The translations under genes were made by a program, and so were the position numbers. The notes below the pieces were generated by a model. The model was not told the origin of the DNA, did no database searches, and saw only the letters and a program-made list of their open reading frames with translations. From NCBI RefSeq assembly GCF_026213295.1, contig NC_079415.1:28931681-28995680 (forward strand): 64,000 nucleotides of DNA, in the 5' to 3' direction. This document shows, in pieces, positions 27,828 through 40,257 of this stretch (position 1 is the stretch's first letter; the number at the start of each line of letters is the position of its first letter). The DNA comes from Gadus chalcogrammus (Eukaryota; Chordata; Actinopteri; Gadiformes; Gadidae).

Positions 27828-28521
27828 ACGTTTTTACACCGCCAAATATGCCCGTCTTATGCCCAACTTTTCCCCTGTGTGATCCGCGCGTTTACACTGA
27901 CCGAGGTCATTTTCGCACCCCTATTAACCCACTCTGACCGTACACATATTGGCGGTTTCATTTTGATCTAAATGCGATAAGACAGCCTTGCGGTTCTAGG
28001 GGCGAGGCTTGGGTAGAGGTGTTGCTGCATTGTCTCTACAACAGAGACGATGCAGCGATATCAACATGAATAGTTGTAACTGGAGAGACGGTGAAATCCG
28101 CAAGCTGCTGACCATCATGGGAAAGAAGGTGATGCAGTCGCATTTAAAGAAGACGAAAGATGGTCGATCTAAGAGAAAGTACCAGACAAACTTTCCTTAC
28201 AATGCTTAGTCAGCAAAGTGGTTAGCAAAATAAAGAATATTTCAGTATTTTTGCACTTGTAAACAGTTAATCTCGTTTTAGCCTACACTCAGATTTCAAC
28301 TCATTCTTGCATGCGAGGGTCTTGAATCAAAAAATATGTAAATATATTTTGCATTCATTGTAAAGAGTCCAACTCTCCGTGTGTAGGCCCGCCTTCTCCG
28401 GTGTACCAAGAAAGCCAGCTCCAAGACGAAGGGGGATTTTACCCCTCAGTTTTACATAGGACATTGAAATTGCAGGGCGTTCCAAGCCGTGACCGAATCA
28501 GCTTGGCAGTGTGAAAAGGCA
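27828..28521. mobile_element. Small Harbinger-type element with TAA duplication
   Basis: Ends ACGTTTTTACACCGCCAA and, reverse-complemented from the right, TGCCTTTTCACACTGCCAA are flanked by TAA at 27825-27827 and 28522-28524. TWA target sites are a PIF/Harbinger trait. Inside is a SANT/Myb-like ORF (28066). Shortened versions occur between D and C exons elsewhere (about 54190-54230, 55370-55410), and fused right halves follow the truncated D exons. Confidence 0.72.
28066..28209 (+). CDS. SANT/Myb-like ORF fragment in the Harbinger element
   Basis: MNSCNWRDGEIRKLLTIMGK, VMQSHLKKTKDGRSKRKYQT and a stop after 47 codons. The NW-x-D-x-E-x-x-x-LL start followed by a helical basic stretch resembles the Myb/SANT-like domain of the second Harbinger protein. 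It is cut short compared with a full domain of about 90 aa. A diverged copy is at 44888. Confidence 0.5.
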   Translation: MNSCNWRDGEIRKLLTIMGKKVMQSHLKKTKDGRSKRKYQTNFPYNA

Positions 28522-28606
28522 TAATGTGTCGTTAGTGGGGATTGACAACTATTCTGTGAAAATGAAAGAATATGTCTTGTGTGTGTTTCCTTCTTTATGT
28601 GGAAAG

Positions 28607-28673
28607 CAGCAGACTCCAGACACCATTTCAATCAAGGTTGAAGAGGATATTGGTGGAGGCTTGCCCGCCGTGG
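28607..28673 (+). CDS. C exon (unit 1, copy 1)
   Basis: QQTPDTISIKVEEDIGGGLP in phase 0, exiting in phase 1 at GTTAGT. It joins in phase either to the truncated D at 29245 or directly to the zinc-finger exon at 30299. IKVE is a candidate SUMO site. Confidence 0.68.
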
Positions 28674-29244
28674 GTTAGTAATACACATTGCATCTATCAA
28701 GAAAACCACCATGATCAACTGAGAATGTACTTGATTCTACCTGCGCTAAAAAGCCTGGTCCTCTTTTGAAAAGCATCATGACCAGCGCCCTGCTAAAACA
28801 CGAGTCAAACTTCGGAGTTGCATTTCAAAGATGGAATCTGTCAAGAGCCAAGAAGGGTTTCAAGAGCTGGTTTATCATTCTCAAACATCACTGAATTCAT
28901 AATGCATAAATGTTGGCTGATCAGCTTAGAGGGAAGTACACGTTGTTGCTTTTTAGTGTCAAAATATAATTATTGTGCTTGCCTCGCTAGTCATGTTGTG
29001 ATCAGATCACTTTGCGCTGGTGTTCGTTAAGTTTCCTTAACCTGGCCAACCACTTGAGCTTTGAGTTTAGGGAGGAGGATGCTGGAGGAGACGTCCCTCT
29101 CCAAAACTGTGAATCTATGTCAGCAGTACACATTTTAAACCCTCTGTCAATGTGACATACATTTAAAGTTTCTTTCACGTGTACAGATACACAATGCCTC
29201 CCTGTGTCAAAACAATTAATTTTTCCTTTTTTCTCCGTCTGCAG

Positions 29245-29411
29245 AAGACTGCGATGCCTTCGGAGACCGTAGCACTCAGTGTGGCGCCACCTCAGAGATT
29301 CTGGGTGTGGACGCCCCTGGCTCCTCCTCCCACATGTCCAGTCACAGAGAGGAACTGGTGGTTAGCAGAATAAAGAAATATTTTGGCATTTTTGCACTTG
29401 TAAATAGTTAA
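29245..29411 (+). CDS. Truncated D exon (unit 1)
   Basis: (E)DCDAFGDRSTQCGATSEILG and then the same fusion as at 3497 (EELVVSRIKKYF), reaching a stop at 29409-29411. It carries an extra in-frame TCC in the PGSS stretch, shared with 52740. It is probably skipped in a full-length transcript. Confidence 0.55.
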
Positions 29412-29639
29412 TCGCTTTTTAGCCCACATTCAGATGTGAACTCATTCTTGCATGCGAGGGTCTTGAATCCAAAAAAAAAAATAGGTAGGCAAGACATTGA
29501 AATTGTAGGGCGTGCCAAGCCGCGACCGAACCAGCTTGGCAGTGTAAAAACGCCTAATCTGTCGGTAGTGGGGATTGAAAACTATTCTGTGAAAATGACA
29601 GAATATGTCTTGTGTTTGTTTCCTTCTTTATGTGGAAAG

Positions 29640-29706
29640 CAGCAAACCCCAGACACCATTTCAATGAAGCTTGAAGAGGATATTGGTGGAGGCTTGCCCG
29701 CTGGAG
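29640..29706 (+). CDS. C exon (unit 1, copy 2)
   Basis: QQTPDTISMKLEEDIGGGLP, phase 0 to 1, donor GTTAGT. MKLE replaces IKVE. It could splice to the zinc-finger exon at 30299. Confidence 0.6.
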
Positions 29707-30298
29707 GTTAGTAATACACATTGCATCTATGCAAGAAAACAACCTTGATCAACTGAGAATGTACTAGATTCTACCTGCGCTAAAAAGCCTGATCCTCTTT
29801 GGAAAAGCATCAGGACCAGAGCCCTGCTAAAACACGAGTCAAACTTGGGAGTTACATTTCAAAGATGGAATCAGGGTTTCAAGACAGATGCCACATGAGC
29901 TGGTTTATCATTCTCAAACATCAATAAATTCATAATGCATGCAATGTTAGCTGATCAGCTTAGAGGGAAGGACACGTTGTTGCCTTTTAGTGTCCAAATA
30001 GAAATTGTGCTTGCCTCGCTTGTCATGTTGTGCTCAGATCACTTTGCGCTGGTGTTCGTTGAGTTTCCTTAACCTGGCAAACCACTTGAACTTTGAGTCT
30101 AGGGAGGAGGGTGCTGGAGGAGACGTCCCTCCCCAAAACTGTGAATCTTTGTCAGCAGCTCACATTTTAAACCCTCTGTGTCAATGTTGCATACATTTAA
30201 AAAGTTTCTTTCACGTGTAAAAATACACAATGCCTCCCTTTATGCAAATAATGTATCAAAAAAATTACTTTTTTACCTTTTTTTTTCTCCCTCTGCAG

Positions 30299-31299
30299 AA
30301 GACTGCGATGCCTTTAGAGACCGTAGCAATCAGCGCAACGCCACCTCAGAGATTCTGGGTGAGGACGCCCCTGGCTCCTCCCACATGTCCAGTCACAGCG
30401 AGGAACTGAAGATTCTGAGTGTCTACGGAAAAGGGGAGGGCCCACTGGCGGTGGATGGTTGGTGGAAGGTTTCTCCCAACAATGCCAATATGATCGTACA
30501 CATGAGGACCCGACCAGACGAGAAGCCGTACGGGTGTGACCAATGCACGAAGAGCTTCAGTCAGAAAGGCAACCTGAAAATCCACATGAGTACGCACTGC
30601 GGGGAGAAGCCCTACAGGTGTGACCAATGCGCAAAGCACTACAGTCAAAGCTACACCCTCAAGATGCACATGAGGACCCACACCGGCGAGAAACCCCACA
30701 GGTGTGACCAATGCAGGAAGCGCTTCAGTCAAAGTGAACACCTGAAGAGCCACATGAAGACTCACACCGGGGAGAAACCCTACAGCTGTGACCATTGCAA
30801 AAAGTGCTTCGCTCGGCATGGCGACCTGAACGTCCACATGAGGACTCACTCCGGCGAGAAGCCCTACAAGTGTGACCAATGCACGAAGCGCTTCAGTCGG
30901 ACAAGCCACCTGAAGAGCCACATGATGACTCACTCTGGCGAGATGCCCTACAAGTGTGACCAATGCACGAAGCGCTTCAGTTGGACAAGCAGCCTGAAGA
31001 ACCACATGAGGACTCACTCCGGCGAGAAGCCCTACAGGTGTGACCAATGCACGAAGCGCTTCAGTCATGGCTCCTCCCTGAAGATCCACATGTCGACTCA
31101 CACCGGGGAGAAGCCCTAAAAGTGCGACCAATGCACGAAGCGCTTCAGTCTGACAAGCAGCCTGAAAATCCACATGAGGACTCACTCTGGGGAGAAGCCC
31201 TACGTGTGTCTGCAGTGCAACGTTGGCTACAGCGACCCAAGCAATTTGCGTGTGCACATGCTCAAGCACACTTTGACGCGGGGTAACGGGACGCTTTGA
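30299..31299 (+). CDS. Terminal C2H2 zinc-finger exon (unit 1), stop in finger 8
   Basis: Acceptor CTCTGCAG, phase 1. A shortened D module (EDCDAFRDRSNQRNATSEIL to GEGPLAVDG) is joined by WWKVSPNNANM to the fingers: about 210 bp of the usual linker (HDTLF to GRPGVLCGK) are missing. Nine C2H2 repeats follow with TGEKPY/SGEKPY linkers. The tyrosine codon opening finger 8 is TAA (31117-31119), after which the frame runs on to RGNGTL at 31299. A product would have seven complete fingers. Fingers bind DNA in this class; the target is unknown. ATTAAA lies at 31359-31364. Confidence 0.88.
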
Positions 31300-32955
31300 T
31301 TGAGACCTCTGTCCTGTATTGGTTGAAATTACTGCTTTTAGTTTTTCTTTTCATCACGATTAAACGCTTCGTACCTTCGATTCACTTTCTGTTTTTATTA
31401 ATTGATGTCCGTGTTGAATAACTTATTTCTAGGACACTTCTGACAGCAAAATATTTGATTTAATGTAGAGCTTGATCAGGGGAAGATACAGGAAGCGAAG
31501 TTACCAAGCATACAGTCAATGAGACGATGGGTGTACATGATTCTTAGAGGAAACGTTGACATCGTGGGTAAATACAAAAGAAACAAAGGTCAGGGGGAGG
31601 GGCCTTCGTGGAGTTTAGGATTGGTCAGAGGAGAGACCAAGTTAAATTGCAATTCACAATATGGGTGAAGTGGACATGGCTGCAAGACAGTTAAAGGAAT
31701 CTATACAACAAAGAAGTCTGTGGATTGGCTTGATTATCAAACTTGGTGCCCACAGTTGCAAATGCAAACTATCTTGACACCTTTCAATTAGAGAGGACGG
31801 GAGGTATCTCTAGGTCCATGGAGAATGCATAGAAATTCATTGAAATTGACAAATTATTCAAACTGGGTTCATATAATTTGTATATTAAAGTTATGCTTGA
31901 CATTGCCACAACATTGTCATTACCGTTATCTTTGTTATTACAAAAAGCCTGCAAAGTTCACTTGTGAAATTGACTGCTATTGAACCGCACATTATACATG
32001 ATTGTGTTCATTCCACTTACCTTTCCATTCCGTTTGCTTAATGCTAACTACCTTGGATGGATTGTATCATAATAGGCGATAATGGTTGAAGATGATCCAT
32101 TTTAAAAGGTCCCTGGTTAAATGTCTAGATCTCAGTGATGCTCAGTTTAGGACGTCCTCCCTCTAGAATGCGGCATTATTCTAACGGGACAAAGTCAGAA
32201 GATTCCTAGCATTGGTCCCCCTTCACTCCCTGTTCGCAGCGGCGGCTGGTGATCCAATTCGTGGGTGGGGTGCAGTAATGGACGGGGGTCCTCCAAGAAA
32301 ATATAGAATTGGTTTCTGGGATGCCCACTAGCTAAAAATGTATTCTGATTCATAGCCTACATCCTGACGTTCAGGGCCTGGACAAGCTTACACTGCTTTC
32401 ACTTTCATTCCACTAGCCATTGCTATTTGACCCATGGTTGTTCTGATATTGAGGCATATCATGAATGATCAATGTCCTATAGAGTTTTACCCGAGTCTCA
32501 AGGTCTATTTCAAATGCACTTTGGGACCGTTGTATCATTCATCATTTTTAAATACTACATACCGAATGACTTAATTAATATGTAATTTACTTGTGCCTTT
32601 TAAGTATAACATTGCATGAGGAGTCCAATTCCTCCACTGAAATGGGTAGAAAGTGCTTTTACGACTCTCCGCTAATTAACTATCTGTCACTTCTCTCTGC
32701 ATGTAGTTATGTTGCGCAATGCACGAATACTGCTGAGGGACGTAGCCTATTTGATTCATTGGCTGAATTGTCCAATCAGCTCCAAATTACTTGAGTTGAA
32801 ACACAAGACACAGTGTAGTGTCAAGTGTTTCTTTAATACTCTTGGTAGGATAACAAACCTACGATGATTGATCCGTTCCTTATGTCGTATGGTCATGTAC
32901 AGGGGTTGGGTTTGTGTCGGGTGGGTCTCTTCTTTTTCTGTTTACTAATTATTTT

Positions 32956-32956
<1 letters not shown>
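31300..32956 (+). other. 3' UTR and conserved downstream block (unit 1)
   Basis: Parallel to 7228-8650 and 60785-62432 with small indels. ATTAAA at 31359. No gene seen. Confidence 0.6.
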
Positions 32957-32998
<42 letters not shown>

Positions 32999-32999
32999 G

Positions 33000-33056
<57 letters not shown>
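32957..33056. repeat. (GT)n followed by (TA)n
   Basis: GT run 32957-32996, then AGGCC, then TA run about 33003-33056. Confidence 0.96.
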
Positions 33057-33059
<3 letters not shown>

Positions 33060-33060
<1 letters not shown>

Positions 33061-33775
33061 TGAATTAGTTTTACCCTGTTTATTTTAATTTGTTGTCTAC
33101 CCATGGCACAATTCTTTCATTTGTGAACAAAAATTATAATGTAACTCCTGCTTTGTCTACATCAGAGTTCAACATTATAAACTAAGAAGGAGGTAACTGA
33201 TATGCAGCTAACTTATAGTGCAATTTAGACTTATAATACATAATTAAATTGATTTATGACCCTTATTCGTTTTAATCTAAGGCAACAGTAGCTTAGTAGC
33301 TCCACTCGTGAAATGTTGGTCGTCCAATAATATTATTTCTCGAATATACACTGTTGGAGCTACAATACCACTACAACAGCGTGAATTTGAACCATTTATT
33401 TCAAGAAATATAAACAAAAATATATGTAAACAATGAAACTTATAGTTCTTCCGGAGCGTCGTCAGCTTCTTGGTGCCCGCACTACTGGCCGTCTGGAGCT
33501 GGATATTTTAGTCGGATGGTCTGCACGACGCAAGTAGGTAAAACGACACGACAGCCTCGGCCCAATCTCTCGCCTTGCAGCACCCATTCCAGAAAGTCTC
33601 GATAGGCTGTTAGGCGATATTGTCTAGACAAAACATGGAGCACACAGATAGCGAAATATGTTCTTTACCATTCAAAAATATGAGTTGGTTTCTAACGATA
33701 CAAAGATAAATGAAAATGGGTGAAATTTCAATTTAAACATGTTCATTAAAAAAGAAGGATAATAGAACGGGGAAA
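33060..33775. other. Intergenic stretch, nothing recognised
   Basis: No ORF with a recognisable domain and no clear repeat ends. From 33776 a sequence shared with 41403 and 62847 (GGTTACCTCCCC..GCCCGCCCA) begins, which precedes the THAP exons. Confidence 0.4.
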
Positions 33776-33879
33776 GGTTACCTCCCCTTTCTCTGCTTTG
33801 CCCGCCCAGAGAATTGGTCCCGACCACCCATGAGAAAAGGAGCTAAAACCGCGTGAGCTCAGCACACACATAGTTCTTT

Positions 33880-34087
33880 CCTGGAGAAACATCATAGTTT
33901 GCAAGCATGGCAGTTGCTCAGTGTTGAGTGTTGCTGGGATGTACAAATGATCACAAAAGTCTATGTTTAGTTCCTTCATCCGAGCTTATTTTCTCTGGAA
34001 ACGCGCCAAACATTTCGCCGACTTTGTCTGGAAATGGAGTGCGGATAAGTATCAACACTCCTCGGCTCAGCTACAAACCTCGGACAA
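33880..34087 (+). pseudogene. THAP exon remnant
   Basis: Recognisable pieces are the upstream CATAGTTCTTTCCTGGAGAAAC, TTGCTGGGATGTACAAATGATCAC, ATTTTCTCTGGAAACGCGCCAAACATTTCG and CTCGGCTCAGCTACAAACCTCG, ending at a GTAAGT donor (34088). The ATG is lost (ATCATAG), and several deletions remove the histidine/DDCF region. Not functional. Confidence 0.8.
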
Positions 34088-34701
34088 GTAAGTCAACTAC
34101 CGCTATATCCTTGTGTTGCTTTACTGTATTACCTTGTTACCCTAGCATTAGCTATACAGCTGCCAGCCCAGTTACTGTCTCTAATGTAAAGGTAGATGAA
34201 ATCAGGTATGTGTGTGAATACACACACTGTAATGCGAGTGTTGGACACTTCTTTGTTATTTGGATAAACCTTCTGACTGAGCGTGCACCTCTGCAAACCA
34301 GGGGGATCACACATGAATGGGCAAAGTTCAGCAAAGGGGGTACAGACACTGATCTCTACTGCTTGGATACCAAGGGAATGTCCCGACTCCCGAATCTTTA
34401 ACAATGTCTGCTCACCATCCTAAAAACGGATACAACTGTCTTTTACCAGCTACGTGACCGCAGTAGTTCCAGCGTTTTCACAACCACCTTAGTCTACCAT
34501 AACCTTATTTTCACTTTGAGCACTCCCCTCCCTCTACCCCTCAAAGAGCTTCTAGCTCTTTTCAGGCTGCACTTGAAAATAAGAATTTTGTTTTTAATTT
34601 GTTCTCCTGGGTAAATAAAGGTTAATAATGACCTCCGTTACAGCTCGTAAATTACGGTCTACAATGTGTCCCCGGAACGCAGCATGATGTTATACATCGA
34701 T

Positions 34702-36766
34702 CTGGGCCCCGTTTCCCGATAACGATGGATCCACGCTCGTACGATCATTCTCACGATGGATCTTGCGATCCATCGTCAATTTCTTTGGAGCGTTTCCCGA
34801 AACTCCTCTTAACGTGAACGCGCATTCGCTGCACTCACAACGTCGTAGGATTGTAAAGGCGGCTGCATGCTTCAGCGTTGGTGTACTTACTCAAAGCAAT
34901 TCATGCTCCCTTTTAGGTTGCGCGTGTTGCGCGTGTTGCCAAGCAATTTACCGCCAGAACAGTAGGTGGAGTAATATGTGGAGTAAAGTTTTTCGTTGAA
35001 GACGACCTCGAGAATGACGTCTTTGTCTGTGGGAGTCGTTGGTTTGTTTATGTGCCAAAGTTTGATGATCTCCTTTCGCGAGTCATCCGATATCTTCCCG
35101 ACTCTCACCAAAACCGGCCCTTGTCAGGGAGCAGCTGGCAGATTATGTTTTGTCAGATGCTGGCGATGCTGGCGTCTATGTGAAACACTTATGTTTCACA
35201 TAGAACGTGAACACAAAACATTACGTAATTAATTCAAATAGGCTAACACTAAAACAAATAAGGCCTAATAGAACGAATATCGGGTGACAAGATCATTAAA
35301 ATGGCTCACAATCCCGCATCAGCTGTTTGATGTCGCGCATCAAAATAGCACTTTGCCCCTGTGGAAGGGTTTGCATAAAGGGTTCGCATAATTATGTGCC
35401 AGATCGTGTGGTAGGTGGCGGCATAGTTGGCGGTATGAAAACAGGAAATGTGATGAAAGGGGCGCGCAAGGGCCTCTTGCGCTTGCGCTTACGCTTACGT
35501 AACTGAGCATAAATCAGCCTTAACTGTCTACTGACACGGTGCTGAAATGGGCTCCGTAGGAGGGGGAGACGCAGGAATGTCGCAGGAAAATTGTGTTAAA
35601 AAGGGTTAAAATATATCCCCATCAAGGACAACAGCAGAGTAGCCTACAAAAAAAATAGACTGCAATTATATGAATGCTAAAGACATTAAAACACAATTGA
35701 TTAGGCTTAAACCGACATATATCAGTCCTAATCCTGAATGCACTGTGCGTTTCACGGCATTTTCCCCCCTGAAATAATTCCTCTTCACACCTGTGAATAA
35801 CCCGGGAGACGTCCATGATGAGGAATACAACGAAGCCCACCGTCTGGCCCGGTGCATCGTTGAGCGCACGATCGGGAGGTGGAAGTTGCGCTTTAGATGC
35901 CTTCACAAGTCAGGCGGAGGGCTCCAGTTTTCGCCGGCCAAGTCATGCGCCTTGATATGTGTGACGGCTATGTTGCACAACATTGCAGCTAAGGATGGGG
36001 TGGCATTGCTTGAACCGGAGGACGTTGAGGACGATGACGATGAGGAAGATCGGTGTGAGGACGGCCTCCCTCATAACTACGCGGCTGGTTTTCATGCGCG
36101 TCGAATAGTGATTGAGACTTTTTTTTAACCCCCTCCACCCTCCCTCATGTCACTAAACATTCCCGTCAACGTGACCAATCCCCACCATATCCCTGCCTTT
36201 TGCCTGCTCCTTTGCTTGTTTTTTATAATTTTTTTATTTCTTTGTTTTATTTTTTTTAATTTCTTTAATTTCGTTATTTATTTATTTTTTTAATTTGTTT
36301 AATTTAATTTATTTTTTACATTATTTTATGCTACGTTTTATGAGTAGCCTATGTCAGTCTGCACAAATCCCCCCACTTTCTCTCACACATTTTGAGTGCA
36401 CTGCCTGCGCAAACATTTTCTGGACTGTCCCGTTTTATTTTGGCCATTTTAACATCTTTATTAATAAATTAATTAATAATCTTCATTAATTACCAAACTA
36501 AGAACATAAAGGCGCAATGCGTTTTAATAAACGCATCCAATAGACGGAATGTCCGATGGTGTCGCCACTGAGGCTATAGCTGACGATGCTCTTAGCGTCC
36601 TACGAGTACCTACGAGCACCCCTGGAGTACTCGTTAGCTACGAGCGTTTTCAAGACGTTCGTTCCCCACGATGCTTTCGGGAAACGCGGTGAAAACTCTA
36701 CGATGCCCTTTCGACGCACTTCACGATCCACTTAGGCTAACGACGCTTTCGGGAAACGGGGCCCAG
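34702..36766 (+). mobile_element. PIF/Harbinger element, internally deleted (2.06 kb)
   Basis: Inverted ends are CTGGGCCCCGTTTCCCGA and TCGGGAAACGGGGCCCAG, with repeated GATCCATCG/CGATGC and CGTTTCCCGAAA words below them. The interior keeps only the last part of a HARBI1-like transposase (35793-36128). The left flank matches 43130-43148. The right flank matches the different sequence at about 50100, so the insertion lies at a junction between two duplicated blocks. Confidence 0.85.
35793..36128 (+). pseudogene. HARBI1-like transposase, C-terminal fragment
   Basis: DEEYNEAHRLARCIVERTIG, then WKLRFRCLH, SGGGLQFSPAKSCALICVTA and MLHNIA match the C-terminal end of Harbinger DDE transposases. The glutamate of VERTIG is the third catalytic acid in the family. 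The first two aspartates and the N-terminal region are gone. An acidic tail (EDVEDDDDEED) follows. Start at 35793 is arbitrary. Confidence 0.85.
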
Positions 36767-36796
36767 TTCCTTGACTTTGTTGTTGTTTTTCAAGTT

Positions 36797-36890
<94 letters not shown>

Positions 36891-37140
36891 TCTTGTTGTC
36901 TGACCCATTGTTTAATAAAAAAAATACTTTCATTTGTTGTTCTTTAATATATGTGATACTTTTGATTCTGATTTCAGAACAGATGTAGTAAGGTTAAGGC
37001 ATTAAAGTCAGTAGCCTAGTGCTACCCATGCTAACACGAACGTGAAGCTTTCCCTCAAACTTAACGTATCTAAGTAGCTTGCAGTTGTCACCCTACCAAT
37101 CCAAATGTAAAACTGACGTTTACAAATATGCAATAGACAT
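36767..37140. repeat. Duplicated block, paralogue of 50098-50740
   Basis: TTCCTTGACTTTGTTGTTG, the (CA)n tract, CATTCTTGTTGTCTGACCCATTG and the GCCTAGTGCTACCCATGCTA segment recur in the same order at 50098-50740. The second copy has a shorter CA tract and an extra 350 bp containing a LINE tail. Confidence 0.85.
36799..36889. repeat. (CA)n microsatellite
   Basis: Pure AC run of about 90 bp. The paralogous site at 50140 has only five units, so the tract expanded here. Confidence 0.97.
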
Positions 37141-37404
37141 ATATATTAACTAGATGCCTCGTTCTAGATGCCGCCGTAGGGCATCAGTAGTTGATCATAC
37201 GTACTGTTTGGTGCCATTTCTATCTGAACTCACTTCCGGTTGGGGAGGGGGTGGGGGTGAAGGGGGAATCCCTATTCACAGGTACCACTTCCTGTTTATG
37301 TTTTATGATGGGTCATAAAGCATAAACCCCTTCGTGTAGGGCTGATCCGTGTAATGCCAGTGGTGAACCTGCAGGGGTCGCTGGGGTGCGGGATCTGTAT
37401 AGAC

Positions 37405-37600
<196 letters not shown>

Positions 37601-37631
37601 CTAGGGATATGCGAAGTCGAATCGGCTGAAC

Positions 37632-37752
37632 TGTAGGTGTGTTAACAGGAAGATCACCGTGTTGTAGGCAGGACAGCCGGTCGTCAAAGCGGCCAGGATG
37701 TTAGCAGAATGATCACTGTGTTGTTGGAAGGATAGCCAGTGATCTATGCGGA
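37632..37752. repeat. Two diverged copies of a 60-bp unit
   Basis: AGGTGTGTTAACAGGAAGATCACCGTG... and AGGATGTTAGCAGAATGATCACTGTG... align over about 60 bp. A third partial copy (CGACAGGAAGATCGTCGTG) leads into the next GT tract. Confidence 0.65.
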
Positions 37753-37840
37753 TTGCAGGGCAAGACCATTGATGGTGGAAGTGGGCATACAGTCAAGGCC
37801 CTAGAGAGTGTGAGATGGGGCACTGTCGACAGGAAGATCG

Positions 37841-37971
<131 letters not shown>

Positions 37972-38274
37972 AACAGATGTTTCATGGGCTATGATTCTAT
38001 TAACAATATGTGGACAGCAGCATCATTATATGGTACAATTCTTATAACAAATGTGTTTGTAAGTAGTGTAGGATAAAAGTGCAATTCAATGCCAATGGAT
38101 ACGGTGGGGTGTATAATTCGATGCCTTAATGTCTGTGGAGAAGCAACACCTCTATTGTTACACATATGTCTGACGGGCACCTCCCCCCCCCGGCTCCATG
38201 TTGATTATGGGGGAGCTGTCTATGGAAGACACGTGCTGTTTGATGGCTCCCTGGTACTATGCAGAGTGATTTGG

Positions 38275-38418
<144 letters not shown>

Positions 38419-38483
38419 CGGCGTATTAAGGTGTTTTTTAATCTACCCTACTATTTTATGAAACCGGCAGATAGATATATATA

Positions 38484-38484
<1 letters not shown>

Positions 38485-38563
<79 letters not shown>

Positions 38564-38595
38564 TCTATCTCTCTATCTCTCTATCTCTCTATCTC

Positions 38596-38626
<31 letters not shown>
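38485..38626. repeat. (CT)n - (ATCTCTCT)n - (ATCT)n compound tract
   Basis: Graded compound microsatellite: CT to 38550, then ATCTCTCT units, then ATCT units to 38626. Confidence 0.96.
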
Positions 38627-38931
38627 GGATTAAAAGGAGGGTTCACCAACGGGGCATAGTACTAACATAGTGAAGATACGGCCTGTGGTCCACCTTGACA
38701 ATATATTAGGCGATATCATGATACTATTAAGATATTTTAGTAATTTTCATCTAATATAGTGTATTTGGTTTTAACTTATTTTACCATTAGGAGATTGTCT
38801 GTCTATGATGCGATGAGTGGGCGTAGGCCTGCGGTACCCAAGTATGTGTGTGATCAGTACCTATTGGTTAGGAGTCTATGACGTCGGGGGGGCCTAGGTG
38901 CGAATGTCTACAGAGGGGGTGCTATCATGCA

Positions 38932-38940
38932 TAAATATAC
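38932..38940 (+). promoter_or_regulatory. TATA-like box upstream of the gene at 39064
   Basis: GCATAAATATACGGG lies about 125 bp upstream of the predicted ATG, with a plausible 5' UTR between. Positional inference only. Confidence 0.3.
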
Positions 38941-39063
38941 GGGCCCCATTGATACGGAAGAGTACGGCCTCTGACCCCGGACGTTAGACACACTATTCTA
39001 AGATAGTAAACGCGTCGTAGCAGCTGGAAGAAAAAAAAAAACATCGATCCGTCCTGCACTACT

Positions 39064-40157
39064 ATGCCGACTGACTGTAAGTATTCATATGAGTGTATTA
39101 TGATTATATTATGACTATGTCTATGTGAATCAGCTGTTTATATCTGACCGAAGCAGCGATTACTTCACAGCGATTCGCGGTCCCGGCGGCGAGAGCGTGA
39201 AACAGCCGCAGGGTCCACGTGGAAGTATGTTTGTTTGTTTTTATAGTAGTGTGTTATATATAGATCCATAACACTCTCTCTATTATTATTATTATTATTA
39301 TTAGTTGCTATGGTATATTCATGTAGAACAACTATTAAATTTGTGTTTTCCCAATGTGTAACAGGTTTGCATGATATTCGGCTCAACATTCAAAGACCAA
39401 TTCTAGCCGATCAGACTAATGCGTTGACAAGCGATAGTTTTGGTAAGTTGTTAATACGTACGCCAATAGTATATCTATAGGTGTGTTACCAAAATAAAAT
39501 ATCTATTAATTTAACATCTGAAACAACCAAAACTAACCCCTGAATACTTTTGTATTTTGTTTTTGATCCACGTTTAGTACCTATTGCGGCCAAAGTCAAT
39601 CAGCGAACCCCCGGACCAACTCCAAGTCGACTATCCAAGAAGAATTTGAAAAGGTCGGCGGGAATAGGCGGGGCTATACCCTGCTCACCGCAGGCCATAG
39701 AACAGCTACAAATTCCTTATAAAAAGGCCCGCAAGGACGCCAACCATGGTGGTCTAGCTCCGGAGAAGTATAATCAGGTTATTCAGGCCGTTATAAACCC
39801 GCAAATCGTGCAACATGGAGCTGTATGGTCTGATTCCAAACACCAAGTGATCGGGGAAGTGGATGTGCATGTGTCGGCGTCGCCTGCAGAGACCGTCACA
39901 GTGCAACCGGATGGAACTATACAACACGGTAGGAAATTAAATGAAAAAAAAGTATGTGTATATTCTATAGAGTGTAATGATCATGATGGGATTGATACTG
40001 ATTTCTTTTCTTTTTTCTATTACAAATAGTCCATGGAGATCCCCAGTGTGCGCCACTAGCAGGGCTGACCGCCAATGATTTGGCTGGTCTTGGCGACGTC
40101 CTGGACTCGTCCTGGAATTCATCGCTGTTGGATCATATCGACTTCACTCCAGCTCTG
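39064..40157 (+). CDS. Unidentified multi-exon gene, cut by the assembly gap
   Basis: Four exons with consistent AG/GT borders, all in phase 1: 39064-39076, 39365-39442, 39578-39928 and 40030 to the gap. The protein starts MPTDCLHDIRLNIQRPILAD. Exon 3 gives VPIAAKVNQRTPGPTPSRLS, a basic KKNLKRSAG and PYKKARKDA stretch (nuclear-localisation-like), and HQVIGEVDVHVSASPAETVT. Exon 4 (LTANDLAGLGDVLDSSWNSS, LLDHIDFTPAL) is acidic and hydrophobic, like an activation segment. I do not recognise the family. The rest lies in or beyond the N run. Sequence here does not resemble the flanking THAP-zinc finger units. Confidence 0.6.
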
Positions 40158-40257
40158 NNNNNNNNNNNNNNNNNNNNNNNNNNNNNNNNNNNNNNNNNNN
40201 NNNNNNNNNNNNNNNNNNNNNNNNNNNNNNNNNNNNNNNNNNNNNNNNNNNNNNNNN
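40158..40257. other. Assembly gap (100 N)
   Basis: Run of exactly 100 N, the usual placeholder for a gap of unknown size. It truncates the gene at 39064. Confidence 0.99.
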
